Source of the DNA: Epiperipatus broadwayi | Taxonomy: Eukaryota > Onychophora > Udeonychophora > Euonychophora > Peripatidae | Reading direction: 5' to 3' | DNA length: 64,000 bases | NCBI GenBank assembly: GCA_028023455.1 | Contig: JAQFVV010006231.1 | Coordinates: 5,968,036-6,032,035, forward strand | In this document: positions 10,569 through 22,739 of the stretch, piece after piece | Position numbering within the stretch: the first letter of the stretch is position 1 | How the letters are laid out: the number at the start of each line of letters is the position of its first letter | Made by a program: the position numbers and the translations under genes | The notes under the pieces: model-generated | The model's database searches: none | Seen by the model: the letters and a program-made list of their open reading frames with translations, nothing else | What the model was told of the DNA's origin: nothing

Positions 10569-13132
10569 TGAGAGTTGGTTGGGATGAATATAAGGACTGG
10601 TGTGATGAAATAGAAAAAGTGGCAAATACGGTTTTAGGTGAGAATATTCAGAAGAATAAAAAAAATGAGAATTAGTAAAAGTGTAAAAGAAAGGAAAGAA
10701 GCATGTAGAGAACATAAGTGTGCTATTAAGAACAAGGAAAGTGAAAAAGATATTAATGCTAAATGGGAAAAGAAGTTATCAACAATAGATAATTATATAG
10801 AGAGAATGAAATTGAACAGTAAATTGTTGGAGGATATTAATAAAAACAAGAGATGGGAATAAAAAAAATTGGAATTACATTAAAAGGAGAAATGTAAGGA
10901 AGAGAGAGATAGTATTACTAGATGGTGAGGGAATAGAGTGTAGCTCTAGAAAAGACAGAGAATCTTAAATAGATATGTAATGGATAAAGAAAAGATGTGA
11001 AGGACAGAGTGATAGAAAACATATAGTAATGGGAATATTAGGTTTACAAAAAATAAACTGAATAAGGTAAGGAAGAAATTGAAAAGTGGAAAGGCAAGAG
11101 GTTTAGATGGATGGACAGCAGAGATGGTAATGAATTTAGGGTATAGATCGAAAGTAAAACTATTATCCTGTTTTAATAAGATGGCACAAAAAAGTTTTTC
11201 CGGGTAGTTGGAGAAATACAAGAGTAAGATTATTTAAAGGAAAGGGTACGGATAATAGAAAGTTAAACAATTATAGACCGATAGCGGTAATATCAGTTTT
11301 ATATAAAGTTTTTTCATATATGGTAGCTGGAAGAGTTGCAAAATGGATGGAAGGGAATAATGTAGTGGAGGAAATGCAAGAAGCTTTTAGATCAGATAGA
11401 CATATAGGAGATAGTTTATTTGTAGTTAAAACAACTTATGGATATGAGTAGGAATTCAGGTAGACAGTTATATATGAGTTTTATAGATATAGAGAAGGCA
11501 TATGATAGAATAAATAGATTATGGATAAGTTTAGCAAATTTGGGAATGGATAAAGCTTTAGTGGATATTATTAAGAAATTATATGAAAATGATGACTATA
11601 CGTATCAATTAGGGAATATAGAATCAGTTAAAGTTAAAAATGGGGTGGGACTAAGGCAAGGATGCCCTTTGTCACCTATTTTATTTTTGTTGTATTTGAG
11701 TGAAATGGAGAGAGCAATAGAAAAATTAGGATGGATAAAGATATCGTTAATAGGTGACAAGGGAGTATATACTTTGTCAGGTCTTTTTTTTTTTTTTTTG
11801 CAGATGATGTTTTTGTATGCAGAAAGAAGAGAAAATATGGAAGTTATGCTGAGGACATGTGCAAGGGTGGGTAAAGAGATAGGGATTAAATTTTGTGAAG
11901 AAAAATCAAATATAATGATAGTTAATATTGGGGAAAGAGAAGATGTAGAATTTTTATTGGGGGATATAAAGTTAAGTGTGGTGAATAGATATAGTTATTT
12001 GGGAATCATCTTAAGTAATCAGAAAAATTGCTTGGATGAATGGGAGAAAAAATTGATAAATGAAGCAAAGAAAAGAAAGGGATTGATAAAGAAATTAACA
12101 GTGTTTTCATATAATAAATATGATGTAGCTAGAATTGTATGGAAAGGAGTTGCAGTAGCAGGGTTAACATATGGTAATGTTAGGTGTTAGTAAAAGGGTA
12201 TTAGATTATTTAGAAAAAGTACAAAGGGAAGTAGGAAGACATGCATTGGAAGCAGATGTGTGGACAGTAAGGAAGGCAATTCAAGGAGAAATGGGATAGT
12301 CAAGTTTTTATATGAGAGATGCAAAAAGTAAAATGAAAATGTTTGGTAGTTTGCAGTTTATGGATAATAAAAGAATAGTCAAAATAGTATTTAATTGGGT
12401 TATGAGTAAAGGGCAGGCAACAAGATGGGTGAGAAAGATAATATGGTATGCAAAAGATTTGGATAAAGAATTTATATCAGTATACTTGTACAAAAGGTGG
12501 GATGATTGTGTTAGGAGGATTGTTGAGTGTTATAGTGGTAAGGAATGGGATAAAAGAATAGATGCATTAATAAAGAATAGGGAGTTGGAGAGATGGAGAA
12601 CTAGTATGGAGAGTAAAAAGAGTTTAAATATATATATAGAAGTAAATGGAACATTGGGTGTGAGTTAATTTATGATAATAGCAAGGAAAGTTTATTGTTT
12701 AACGCTCGAACAGGATCTTTAGCAACAAGAGAATATACATGTAAATGGAAAAATATGGGTGATTTAGTCTGCAAATTGTGTAAGGAAGGCATAGAAAATA
12801 TTAGGCATTTGTTAATTAAATGTAAATACTTGGATGCAGAAAGGGTACAAATAATGAAGTTATTGAAGAATAAATATGAACAAAGTGATTATACAGAAAG
12901 TGGGTTGTTTTTTATGCTGGGTTTGGAAAAAGATTAGGAGGATTTAAATATAAAGGCCATAGAATTGACAAAGATTATGTTGTGGAAATGGAATGGAGCA
13001 GATTATGGGAAAACTTAGGGTGGGGAATGGAAAGGGAAAGTAAAATAGCTAACAGGTTTCTGGGCATAGTTGTTCAGAGATTTCTGACTCTGTTTAAGGT
13101 GAAGTCACAGTGAATCACATCACATCAGAAAT
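10569..13132 (+). mobile_element. APE-type LINE, copy 1 (5' truncated, broken RT)
   Basis: A non-LTR retrotransposon ORF interrupted by stops and shifts. The clearest part (11438-12190) has SFIDIEKAYDR (motif A), GLRQGCPLSPILF (motif B) and, across a frameshift in a long T tract at 11785-11803, F-ADD (motif C). Then come GIKFCEEKSN and SYLGIIL. At 12770-12830 CKLCKEGIENIRHLLIKC is the C-x2-C-x8-H-x4-C zinc knuckle seen at the C-terminus of many LINE ORFs. Bases 10638-10862 encode the lysine-rich linker between endonuclease and RT. The endonuclease is missing. It acts by target-primed reverse transcription; this copy is inactive. Confidence 0.85.
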
Positions 13133-13789
13133 ATAAGTTCAATTATAGTCTTTTCCAAATGCCTGCTTCACAGAAATAAAAAGTACAACATTATGGCGCA
13201 CAAGATGTACTTATCTTTACAATAGTAATGCATAAAAATTTTAACACTTAAAAACAAATTGGAATAAAACAAAAAGATAAAAAAAATCACCCCATCAGAT
13301 ATTTTCACAGCCACTTGTCCATCAGTGTCCTAACCTCTAGTGAGATGTATTTTATATTTCCTATTTTATTGCAAATGTTTTTAATAATAGGATAATTCAC
13401 TGAATGCTATTGAAAATATTTATTATAGTATTCTTTGATTAGTTTTGTATTAATTTTTTTTCTTTTAAACTGAAATATCTGTATATATATATTTTCTCCC
13501 TTTAAACTGAACTATCTGTAGATATATTTACTTGAATAAAGTTCCTTCTAAAACTAAGGATTAAAAGATATATATTATGGATAGCTATATAAAATAGTTT
13601 GCCATTAACTGGAAGAAGATTCATTTCAGTTTGAATTTTAAAAAAGCAAGCAAAACAATGTCCAATCCATAAATTCTTTATCATTGCAATTGTTATGATT
13701 ATATTCATATGGTCAGTGAACATGGATAGACAGCTCACCAGAGAACAGCATCACAAATTTACTGACTGTTTGAAATAAGGTTGGAAAGA
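13133..13789. other. spacer between LINE copies
   Basis: Low-complexity AT-rich DNA without a recognised gene. It separates two copies of the same LINE family. Confidence 0.5.
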
Positions 13790-16332
13790 CAAGAATGGAT
13801 GGTGGCTATAGATTATATAGCTACTTGAGATAGTCAAACTATAATGGAGTGGAACTATAACATATATGAATGCCTAGTTAAGGATATACAGTTTTAAAGA
13901 AAAGGGGATATGAATGGATATATTGAAGAAATTGATGCAGATAATAAGAATGGACAGCTTTTGAAAAAAGTTTGTCTGAGAGTGAATTTGAGCATTGGAA
14001 ATTTATCAAATATTTATGAGGGACAATACCCATGGTCTAGAAATAATATATTCTACACAATAGATTATGTATTGGTAGAGAAAGAGGGAATGAATAAAGT
14101 ATGGAAAATTAAGATGTTTGATAATGAAGAGAGAGTATAGTGATCATAACTTTTTTGTAATAGAAATGGTTAGTAATGTGATGGAGAATATAAGTAAAAG
14201 TAGAAACAATAGTGAAAGATGTCGATGGAGAATGAAATGATAAGAATAAGTTGGAAGAATATAAATATGGAAGAGTTGGTTGGGGGTGAGTATAAGGACT
14301 GGTGTAATGAAATAGAAAAAGTGGCAAATAGGGTTTTAGATGAAAATATTCAAAAAAATAAAAGTAATAAAAAATGAGAGTTAGTAAAAGTGTAAAAGAG
14401 AGGGAAAGCATGCAAAGAATATAAATGTGATATAAAGAACAAAGAAAATGGAAAAGATATTGCTAAATGGGAAAAGTACTTAGAAAAGAAGAAGTTGGCT
14501 AAAATAGATAATTATAGAGAGAGAATGAAATTGAACAGTAAATTGTTGGAGGATATTAATAAAAGTGAAAGGGATGGGACTAAAAAATTTTGGAATTACA
14601 TTAAAAGGAAAAATATAGGGGAGAGATAGTATTACTAGATGATGTGGAAATAGAGTAGCTCTAGAGAAGAATTATGGATAATCTTAAATAGATATGTAAT
14701 GGATATAGAAAAGATGTTACATGTGAAGGACAGAATAGTAATGGGAATATTAGGTTTACAGAAAATGAACTGAATGATGCAGGGAAGAAATTGAAAAGTG
14801 GAAAGTCAAGAGGTTTAGATGGATGGGCAACAGAGATGGTAATGAATTTAGGGCATAGGCAAAAGTAAAGCTATTATAATGTTTTAATAAGATGGCACAG
14901 AAGATAGTTTTTCCGGATAGTTGGAGTAATACAAGAGTAAGATTATTATTTAAAGGGAAGGATAAGGATCATAGAAAGTTAAATAATTATAGACTGATAG
15001 CGGTAATATCAATTTTATATAAAGATTTTTCATATATAGTGGCTCAAAGAGTTGCAAAATAGATGGAAGAAAATAATGTAGTGGGGGAAATGCAAGGAGG
15101 TTTTAGATCAGATAGGCATATAGGAGATAGTTTATTTGTAGTTACACAACTAATGGATATGAGTAGAAATCCAGGTAGACAGTTATATATGAGTTTTATA
15201 GATATAGAGAAGGCATATGATAGAGCAAATAGATTATGGGTAAGTTTAGCAAATTTGGGAATGGATGAAGCTTTATTGGATATTATTAAGAAATTATATA
15301 AAAATAATTACATATCAATTAGGGGATATAGAATCAGTTAAAGTTAAAAATTGGGTGGGACTAAGGTAAGTATGCTCTATGTCACCTATTTTGTTTTTGT
15401 TGTATTTGAGTGAAATGGAGAGAACAATAGAAAGACTAGGAAGAGTGATAGAGATACCATTAATAGGTGGGGAGTATATACTTTGTTGTGTCTTTTTTTT
15501 TTTTGTAGATGATGTCTTTTTGTGAGCAAAATGAAAATATTCAGTAGATTGCAGTTTATGGATAATAAAAGAATAGCCAAAATAGTATTTAATTGGGTTA
15601 TGAGTTAAAGGGCAGGCAACAAAATGAATGAGAAAGGTAATGCAGTATGCAAAAGATTTGGATAAATAATTTATATCAGTATACTTGTACAAAAGGTGAG
15701 ATGATTGTGTTAAGATTGGTGAGTGTTATAGTGGTAAGGAATGGGATAAAAGAATAGATGCATTAATAAAGAATAGGGAATTGGAGAGATGGGAGAACTA
15801 GTATGGAGTGTAAAAAGAGTTTAAATATATATAGAAGTAAACAGAACATTGGGTGTGAGTTAATTTATGATAATAGAAAGGAAAGTAGTTTATTGTTTAA
15901 GACTCTAACGGGATTTTTAGCAACAAGATAATATACACGTAAATGGAAAAACATAGGTGATTTAGTCTGCATGTTATGTAAGGAAGGCATAGAAAATATT
16001 AGGCATGTGTTAATTCAATGTAAGTGCTTGAAAGCAGAAAGGATACAAATAATTATGTTATGGAAGAATAAATATGAACAAAGTGATTATACAGAAAGTG
16101 GGTTATTGTTTTTTATGCTGGGTGTGGGAAAAGATAAGGGGGATTTAGATATGAAGGTCATGGAGTTGACAAAGATTATGTTGTGGAAATGGAATGGAGC
16201 AGATTATGGGAAAACTTAGGGTGGGGAATGGAAAGGGAAGATAAAAAATGGCTAACAGGTTTCTCTAGGCATAGTTGCTGAGAGATTCCTGAATCCGTAT
16301 AAGGAGAAGTCATAGTGCATTACATCAGAAAA
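13790..16332 (+). mobile_element. APE-type LINE, copy 2 (partial endonuclease, internal RT deletion)
   Basis: Keeps the C-terminal part of an apurinic-like endonuclease: GDMNGYI at about 13904-13924 (the usual His of this motif is Tyr), NLSNIYEGQYPWSR, TIDYVLVEKEG and, after a frameshift, SDHNFFVIEM near 14140-14165. The RT follows with EMQGGFR, SFIDIEKAYDRA and the FVDD motif near 15500. Directly after it about 520 bases present in copy 1 (about 11825-12345) are missing, so the thumb is gone. The zinc knuckle LCKEGIENIRHVLIQC remains at 15974-16021. The 3' terminus is catcagaa. This family could be in the I/Nimb-like or L1-like part of the LINE tree; I cannot decide. Confidence 0.85.
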
Positions 16333-18128
16333 ATTTATAATGTAGGCAAATACACTTTGGGAAAAAATCCAACTTTTATAAACCGTTAGCCCATGCCACT
16401 AGCTCAAGGAGAAGCAGAGATTTATAATCCAAATTCTTAAAAATATATTTTTAATAAAGAAAAAGATAAAAAAATAAGCCACTGCCAGTAATTATCACAA
16501 AACATTTATTTACGCACATATAACTTTAAATTTGGGGAATAAATTAATCTTTAATTTGTTATTATTATTTTATACTTTAGTTAAAATCTGCACAGATGGA
16601 CAGTTTATATAATTTTGTTTTAGAATGTTGAGCATAGATAAGCTACATAGATTATGCACTTAAAACTTTTCAAAACATCTAACCTCAGGCTAAAAGTTTG
16701 TAGCCAAACCAATGCTCGCTTGCTGATATACAGATGCAACCAATGCAATATGAAGATGTTAGCATAAAACCATGCTGACAGGAATGTGTGTCTGCAGCAT
16801 GATATTATTTAAAAGAAATGATCCTCATCTGGTGAAGGAATCATTATATAAAACATTAAAAAGAAATGCTTCGTGTGGAAGAAGAATGGTCTTTGCCCTA
16901 TCCATAGAGCAAAAAGGGAAATCAATGGCGGGTAAGTACTCCACGTCCATTGCAATGCGATGACTACACCTTTGGCGCCATCCATTCATTTGGGCATGTT
17001 GCCCTGTATGCTAACATGCTTCACATTGCATTGACATAAACACCCATATATTTCTCTACTAGCATCGACTCAACTATGAAACAAAGTCTGAAATTAACCC
17101 CAATGACCTAACCCCAAACTTAATGACTCTATACAGCCATCTACACCCAACTTTAAATTTAATAATTTAGTTATTTAATAAACAAAAATAAATAAAAGAA
17201 AAAATAGAAACAAATTGATTAGCAAACTTATACATAAAAAAAAAAATTATTAATGACAGATTTAGACTTCTTTTAAAAGTTATGTTTATCTGACGCATTA
17301 AAAGCTTGTTTAAAAGATTGATCTATAAGTTCATATTGATAAAAGTTTATACTTCCCAGAGTAAGTCTTTACGAATACTCCTGGTTGTGGCAGATTTATG
17401 GAAGTCTTGCATTCTGTGTAGATTGTTTCCTTTGGTGATGAAATCACTGCTTGCCAATACTTGGGTCAGGAACTATCATCGGGACAGATGGTGCATGCAA
17501 AGAAAACTAACTTTATTGCAAGACCCCTACATCACAGAGTCTGTAAAACAGCTGCAAGATTAATAGTCAGATTAAAACAACAACTAATGAATGCACTTTT
17601 CTCTTTTTATAATTTCTGCCCTCTCTTATCACAAATTCAATGGATTGAACGAACATGATGTCATTTGTTCTTAAGGTCCGGATGTTTTCCTTTCTGGTCT
17701 GTGCGTGTCTTGGTGCTTGCATTGGTCATTCTGCTTCACAATCTTTAAGTTTTTATCTCTTATCTGACCTTTCAATTATTTAAGTGCCCCAAGGGCTAGT
17801 TTACTTTACATTTAATTAATAAAACAATCATTTCCATTTACTAAGATTAAACATAATTCTTAAAATAGAAATTAATATTTATTTCTATTTTCTTTTATAT
17901 AACTTTTTACTAAAAGTACTAATCTTTGGATCTTTATCTTTTTTTGTACATTTCTTACTTTTAAATACTTTTTAAAAAAAAAAATAGTTTTCCATATGTG
18001 CGATGTATACATGTTAAACATAACTCTTTTAATTTTCTTTTAGTTTTTAATAATCAATTTTATTTAAGATTTGTTTTCCCATTTATTTTAATTTTAAAAT
18101 AATATAAAGGCATATGTATACAGTTACA
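16333..18128. repeat. 1.8-kb direct repeat, copy 2
   Basis: Second copy of the segment at 8082-9927. It starts exactly where the 3' end of the LINE copy (13790-16332) stops (..cattacatcagaa), so LINE insertion or recombination at this border is likely. Confidence 0.85.
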
Positions 18129-18129
18129 C

Positions 18130-18535
18130 TATATATATAAATTATTAAAATATTTTTTTAAAAAATGGTTTATTGATTTTTTTGTTGTTGTTGTTGCTAT
18201 TCATTATTTTGACTTTACTTAACTTTGCAGCAAAAAATACAAGTGTAGCTCCCTGCCATGCTGTGCTTATTTAGTGGTTTGAACCCACACAATCTTTATA
18301 TGTTTTTCAAATTACTATCAGGTTTAGAATTATTTTTTAGCCAATCTAATTATTATTACCTAGAAAGTAAAATTCCTAAGTCCTCATCCTTTTTATTGAA
18401 TGAATGGTAATTTATGGACTAAAGACAAAATACATTTGTGAAGGAGAGATCATATTGCTATAAACAATGAATATGATTTGTCTTCACCTTTTTTATGCAG
18501 AAATGTGGCTATCGTAAAATGGAAGGAATAAAAAC
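18130..18535. other. non-coding stretch with short GTT repeat
   Basis: A (TTG)5 microsatellite at about 18182-18197; otherwise nothing recognised. Confidence 0.5.
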
Positions 18536-18539
18536 TTAC

Positions 18540-18640
18540 AAAATATGATTGTACAGGCTTAGCACCTGCATTTATATATGTAATATATGCAGGATTCGAA
18601 CTCTTCACATGACCCACAACTCTCAGTGCCATCTTATATT
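18540..18640 (-). repeat. tRNA-derived SINE fragment (family A tail)
   Basis: Minus strand: gatggcactgagagttgtgg (A-box-like), gggtcatgtgaagagttcg.. (B box GAGTTCGAATCC), then a tail with gcaggtgctaagcctgtaca. The same blocks in the same order occur at 60635-60745 on the plus strand, next to a hammerhead. No hammerhead accompanies this copy. Confidence 0.65.
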
Positions 18641-20145
18641 ATAAAAGAAACTATAAATTGTAAAAATATTTAGAAATAATGAAGCATTGAAAAAGTAAGA
18701 GAAAAATCTTCTATCAGAGGTATAATTAAAGTGAAAACTGTTGTGAAATGATTAAAGAAAAAGAGATAATACGAGCAAATATATGATGTCATCATCATTC
18801 TATATATATAAAAATGATTGAAGACAAGCTAGGGTTCCTAAGCAATCTAATGATAATGACTAAGTGACAATATCTCATTATTGGAGGTAATTTGCCATTG
18901 CTTGCCACCCCTTAACAAAAATTGTTATAGAATCTCAATTTGAGTTAGATAAAAATCTAAGGTGCCCTTTGTATTATTAGGATGCATATTTATAATTTAT
19001 ATATATGTAAACTTGATTAATTAAAATGATAGCCATATAATATATATATGTTAATGATTTTTGTGGTCAACAGATATAAAATATATATTACTCATGTTCT
19101 TCTATATGTAATTTACTATTGGATATTTGGGCTAAATAGCAGATAAGATGATGCCAAGTGTGATCAGATCCAATTTCATCTATAAATTAAATATATAATT
19201 ATGGAAAAATATTTTATAAGATAGACAAAAATAATTTTTTAAATAGCTCGTTCTAAGGCAAAGATCTTTCGAATAATCTATTTGGTTATGAGGATTTAAA
19301 TTTTTTCTTCCTTGATTTATTGTCTAATTAAAAACAGATATTACATTTTCCAAACAATAAATAAATACCTAACTGGGTTGACTAAAAAAAAAAAGTCTAA
19401 GCTTAGCTTGGCACTTGAAAAAGTCTTCAATCTTCATTCAGTCTTAATTCAAATTTATAGATCATTGTCATGGTAAGTGAATGTAAGCATCTATGCCAAA
19501 CAAACCTAAAAATATCTATTGTACAGTTATTTAAAAGAAATAAAATATAAAAATAAGATTTCATTGATTACTAACATCATATTTGTGAGAACATTTTTAT
19601 TCTTCAACTGCCAACATGTAAAAAGAAATGAATATGTACATTTTCTCTCATAAAAATTATTGATAAAAAGGCACAAATTATAAATTATATTTACAGTGAC
19701 ATCTAGTGCAGACAACAATGATAATTTCAAAATGGGAAAGACTTTAAAATAAAGTATAATAAAGCAATGGACGGAATGACATAAATGTGGGATGATTTTG
19801 GCAATGTTCGAGGGCACATGGTGAGAAAATGATGGATGGATAATTGTAGGTCTTTTGTTCCTGATTTAAACTTGATTTTTACTCTCAAGGCAATTCTGTT
19901 TAAATTAGGCTCACAATATGCCATTAAACGAATCCCATTATTTTATTCACTAGACATTTTTGTTGTGGCACTTCTAACTAATAACTGTACTCTTCTTGTC
20001 TTCAGCCTTATTGGGAATCTTGTCTACTCTTGGAGAATCCGGAGAACTATCATTTAATTCCAAGTTGTCGAAATGCTAAAAAAAAAAAATAGTTAAATGA
20101 AAATTAAATAAAAAATTGAATGATATATATTATATTCAGAAGTTC
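18641..20145. other. intergenic DNA, nothing assigned
   Basis: AT-rich, with short AT microsatellites near 18800, 19000 and 19040. Open frames here are short and have no recognisable domain. Confidence 0.5.
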
Positions 20146-20149
20146 ATAA

Positions 20150-20235
20150 GTTTCTAGTATCAGCAGTCACAGAGCTGAAATTATAATCTATGGATTTTGA
20201 AATCCTGAATCCGTCACTCTACCACTGCATTAAAT
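20150..20235 (-). repeat. tRNA-like SINE head
   Basis: Minus strand: atgcagtggtagagtgacgg (A box), an anticodon-arm-like hairpin GGATT-TCAA-AATCC, then atttcagctctgtgactgc (degenerate B box). The arms do not complete a functional tRNA, so this is read as a SINE head or tRNA pseudogene. Confidence 0.45.
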
Positions 20236-20239
20236 CATG

Positions 20240-21495
20240 CACAGAATTAAATTATTTATATTTAGAAGAGGAAAAAAAAACAATTTAGCCCAAATTTTAA
20301 AGCAGACAGAGACTAAACAGAAAAATATTTGATTTTTTGTGTGTATATAAAATATTATTTCTATGCACAGTATATTGAGAATTAAAATAAATAAAAGCAA
20401 ATTGCATTACAATAAAATCGAATAGGAAGTATAATATTATATATGTGTAAATAATATACATTAATACCTCTTTCAAAAATAAATTTAAAGATAAATACTA
20501 ATAAGACTAACTAATGTTCAATGGATTTATTCTGTTTGCAATTATTTTTATATTCTAGTAAATTTGTTTTGTAGCATTTTGTGCTAGTCTGATTGGCTAA
20601 TTATTATTTGTAAATTCCTTTATTTTTTTTCTTTCTTATATAATTATGTGACTGAATAAATCTTTATTGTTCTATTTATTTTGCATTTTAAATAACTATC
20701 TTATCTTTGTTGTTTATATTTCAATATCAATTTTGAGCATATTGTTTGTTATTATAATAAAATAATTTTATTTATGTCTTCTATGAAAGTTGTTTGTTTA
20801 TCATTTTATTGAAAATTAGTAAGTAATTATTTTTCTTATCTTTTATTTAAAAAATAATTATATTTTATAAAAAAAATATATAAATCATTTCTGATTATTT
20901 TCAAAAACTTGAGAAAAAAGCATAACAAAAGTTATGAAAATGATTACCTATTAATTTTTAACAAAAATGGCAAACAAAAACTTCTATAGAAAACAGATGA
21001 AAATATAAAATTTACCACAAAAAGTGAAGTAATTAATAAAATTCATTTTTTATACTACAAATATCAAAAGAAATCAAAGATAATAAAACAACAAAAACAA
21101 TTAAAGTATGCATAAAAATTCAAACCCAGGAAATGTTATAAATTGAATTTCAAATATAAACAACAAATATAAAATAAATAAGTTTGAAAACAAAGCAATA
21201 GACATTTATTCAAGCACAAATACTGTATATTAAAAAAACTATAATTACCCAACAAAAAATAATACAAAAGTCTAGAAAACAAAAATAATTAAATTAAAAA
21301 TAAGAAATATATAGAATAAAAATAAATAACTAAAACATAGTAAAGTCAAATAATTTTTTTTTTTTTACTTTTGGGAAATATATGTATTCAAGCACGAGTG
21401 CATGTGCGGCGCAACTGTTCCCAAAAGCTATTAATACAAAATAGCTAACTAAAAATAATAAACTAGCTGAGCACTTTCAAAGGATCTTGCCTTCA
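20240..21495. other. A+T-rich DNA flanking a Penelope-like element
   Basis: Very AT-rich, with no gene or structured repeat that I can support. Confidence 0.5.
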
Positions 21496-21498
21496 TAA

Positions 21499-22735
21499 TC
21501 ATAGCTTGCTAATACATTTAATGATATGCAAATATGCTAATTCCATTTTTTTTGATAAAGCATAGCACGTGTCCTTCCTATTTATGGCATTGTTGTCTTG
21601 TGAGATGAATAAAGCCTCTTTGATTTTTCTTTTAAGGTCATGTCTCTCTCTACACACGATTGTGGGATTGTCCAGAATGCACTCGTGGTGACTTGTGCTC
21701 TGGTGCTGATAGAAAACTGAATAGGTAGAAGGATCGTTGCGAACTCTATTGTATGAATATTTATGTTGTGCTAATCGTGTGGCCAAAGATGCTCTGCTTC
21801 CCCCATAATATGTGCCTTTACAATTACTGTTGGAACATGCAATGTTATATACTGTGTGGGGGGTCTGTAAAAGTGGAGTTTGGTCTTTAGTGTTATTAAT
21901 TAAATTGTTAGAATTTGGAGGGGCTCGAAAACAAAGCTGATATTTGTTGTTAAGGATGGAATGCAATTTCTTGTGTAAATTGGATATATATGGAAGTAAT
22001 AATCTGGGTTTATCCTGTGTGATATGAGAGTTAAGAAGTTTATTCTGTATATGTAAAATTTTTTGTCTACAGTGGATTGCCTGAACCCTAAATTCAATAG
22101 GTCATCTCTGTATTCTATTACATTTGCATCTGCTTCAATTTTACACAACAATCTGTTTCTGTGCAAAAAAGATGCTAGGCCGGATAATTTATGTAATATA
22201 GGTGTGTTAGATTGGGTGTATGTGTGGCATCTGATCTCCAATGGTTTGATGGCCATACTATAATGGCAGTGGTTGTTTTCTCTTTGTATTTTGACATCAA
22301 GATATTTAACTTGTTGGTGAGTGTCTTCAGTTGTGACATTCACAATTAGTGCCATGCTGGTTTCCAATTCATCCTTGATCCATGTGATGATCTCAGAGGT
22401 GGCAGCAATGAATAGGTCATCCACATATCTAGTGTATACTAGAAAGCATGATGGGTTTAGACTAGATATGATTTTTCTCTCATAGTAGTTCAGGAAGATG
22501 CTGGAAACTACACCACTCAGTGGGAAACCCATAGGCCAGGCTTGTTTCATGGAGAACCATTGGTTTCTGAAAAATGCCACAATGTTGCTGTCCAACCAAC
22601 ATAGAAAGTCATGGATGAAATTCACTTGAGGTTGAGCTATTTTTTGTGTCAAAAGTTCACCTCTGACAATTTGGATCGACTTGTTTCTATTGACAGAGCC
22701 ATATAATTCGGAAACATCCATAGTGGCCAATTTAA
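21499..22735 (-). mobile_element. Penelope-like element: RT plus GIY-YIG endonuclease (5' truncated)
   Basis: Minus strand. From about 22735 the frame gives ATMDVSELYGSV (motif A), then WPMGFPLSGVVSSIF (motif B), YTRYVDDLFI (catalytic YVDD) and VKYLDVKI. The upstream RT fingers are missing; the sequence before 22735 is non-RT. After a frameshift near 21970 the second frame (to 21499) has KYQLCFRAPPN, then VYNIACSNSNC, TYYGGSRASLATRLAQHK and a downstream Glu-containing helix, the GIY-YIG endonuclease in the degenerate form usual for Penelope-like elements. This RT-then-GIY-YIG order is diagnostic. The frameshift and truncation mean it is no longer autonomous. Confidence 0.88.
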
Positions 22736-22739
22736 AGAA

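Noticed and set aside
14109-14411. 100-codon minus-strand frame, and the 125-codon one at 15315-15692
   Set aside because: Antisense shadows of the LINE ORF, made long by its low content of stop-complement codons.
8082-18128. LTR retrotransposon with 1.8-kb LTRs
   Set aside because: The enclosed coding sequence is a non-LTR LINE in several pieces, and the repeats lack TG..CA ends, a primer-binding site or polypurine tract.
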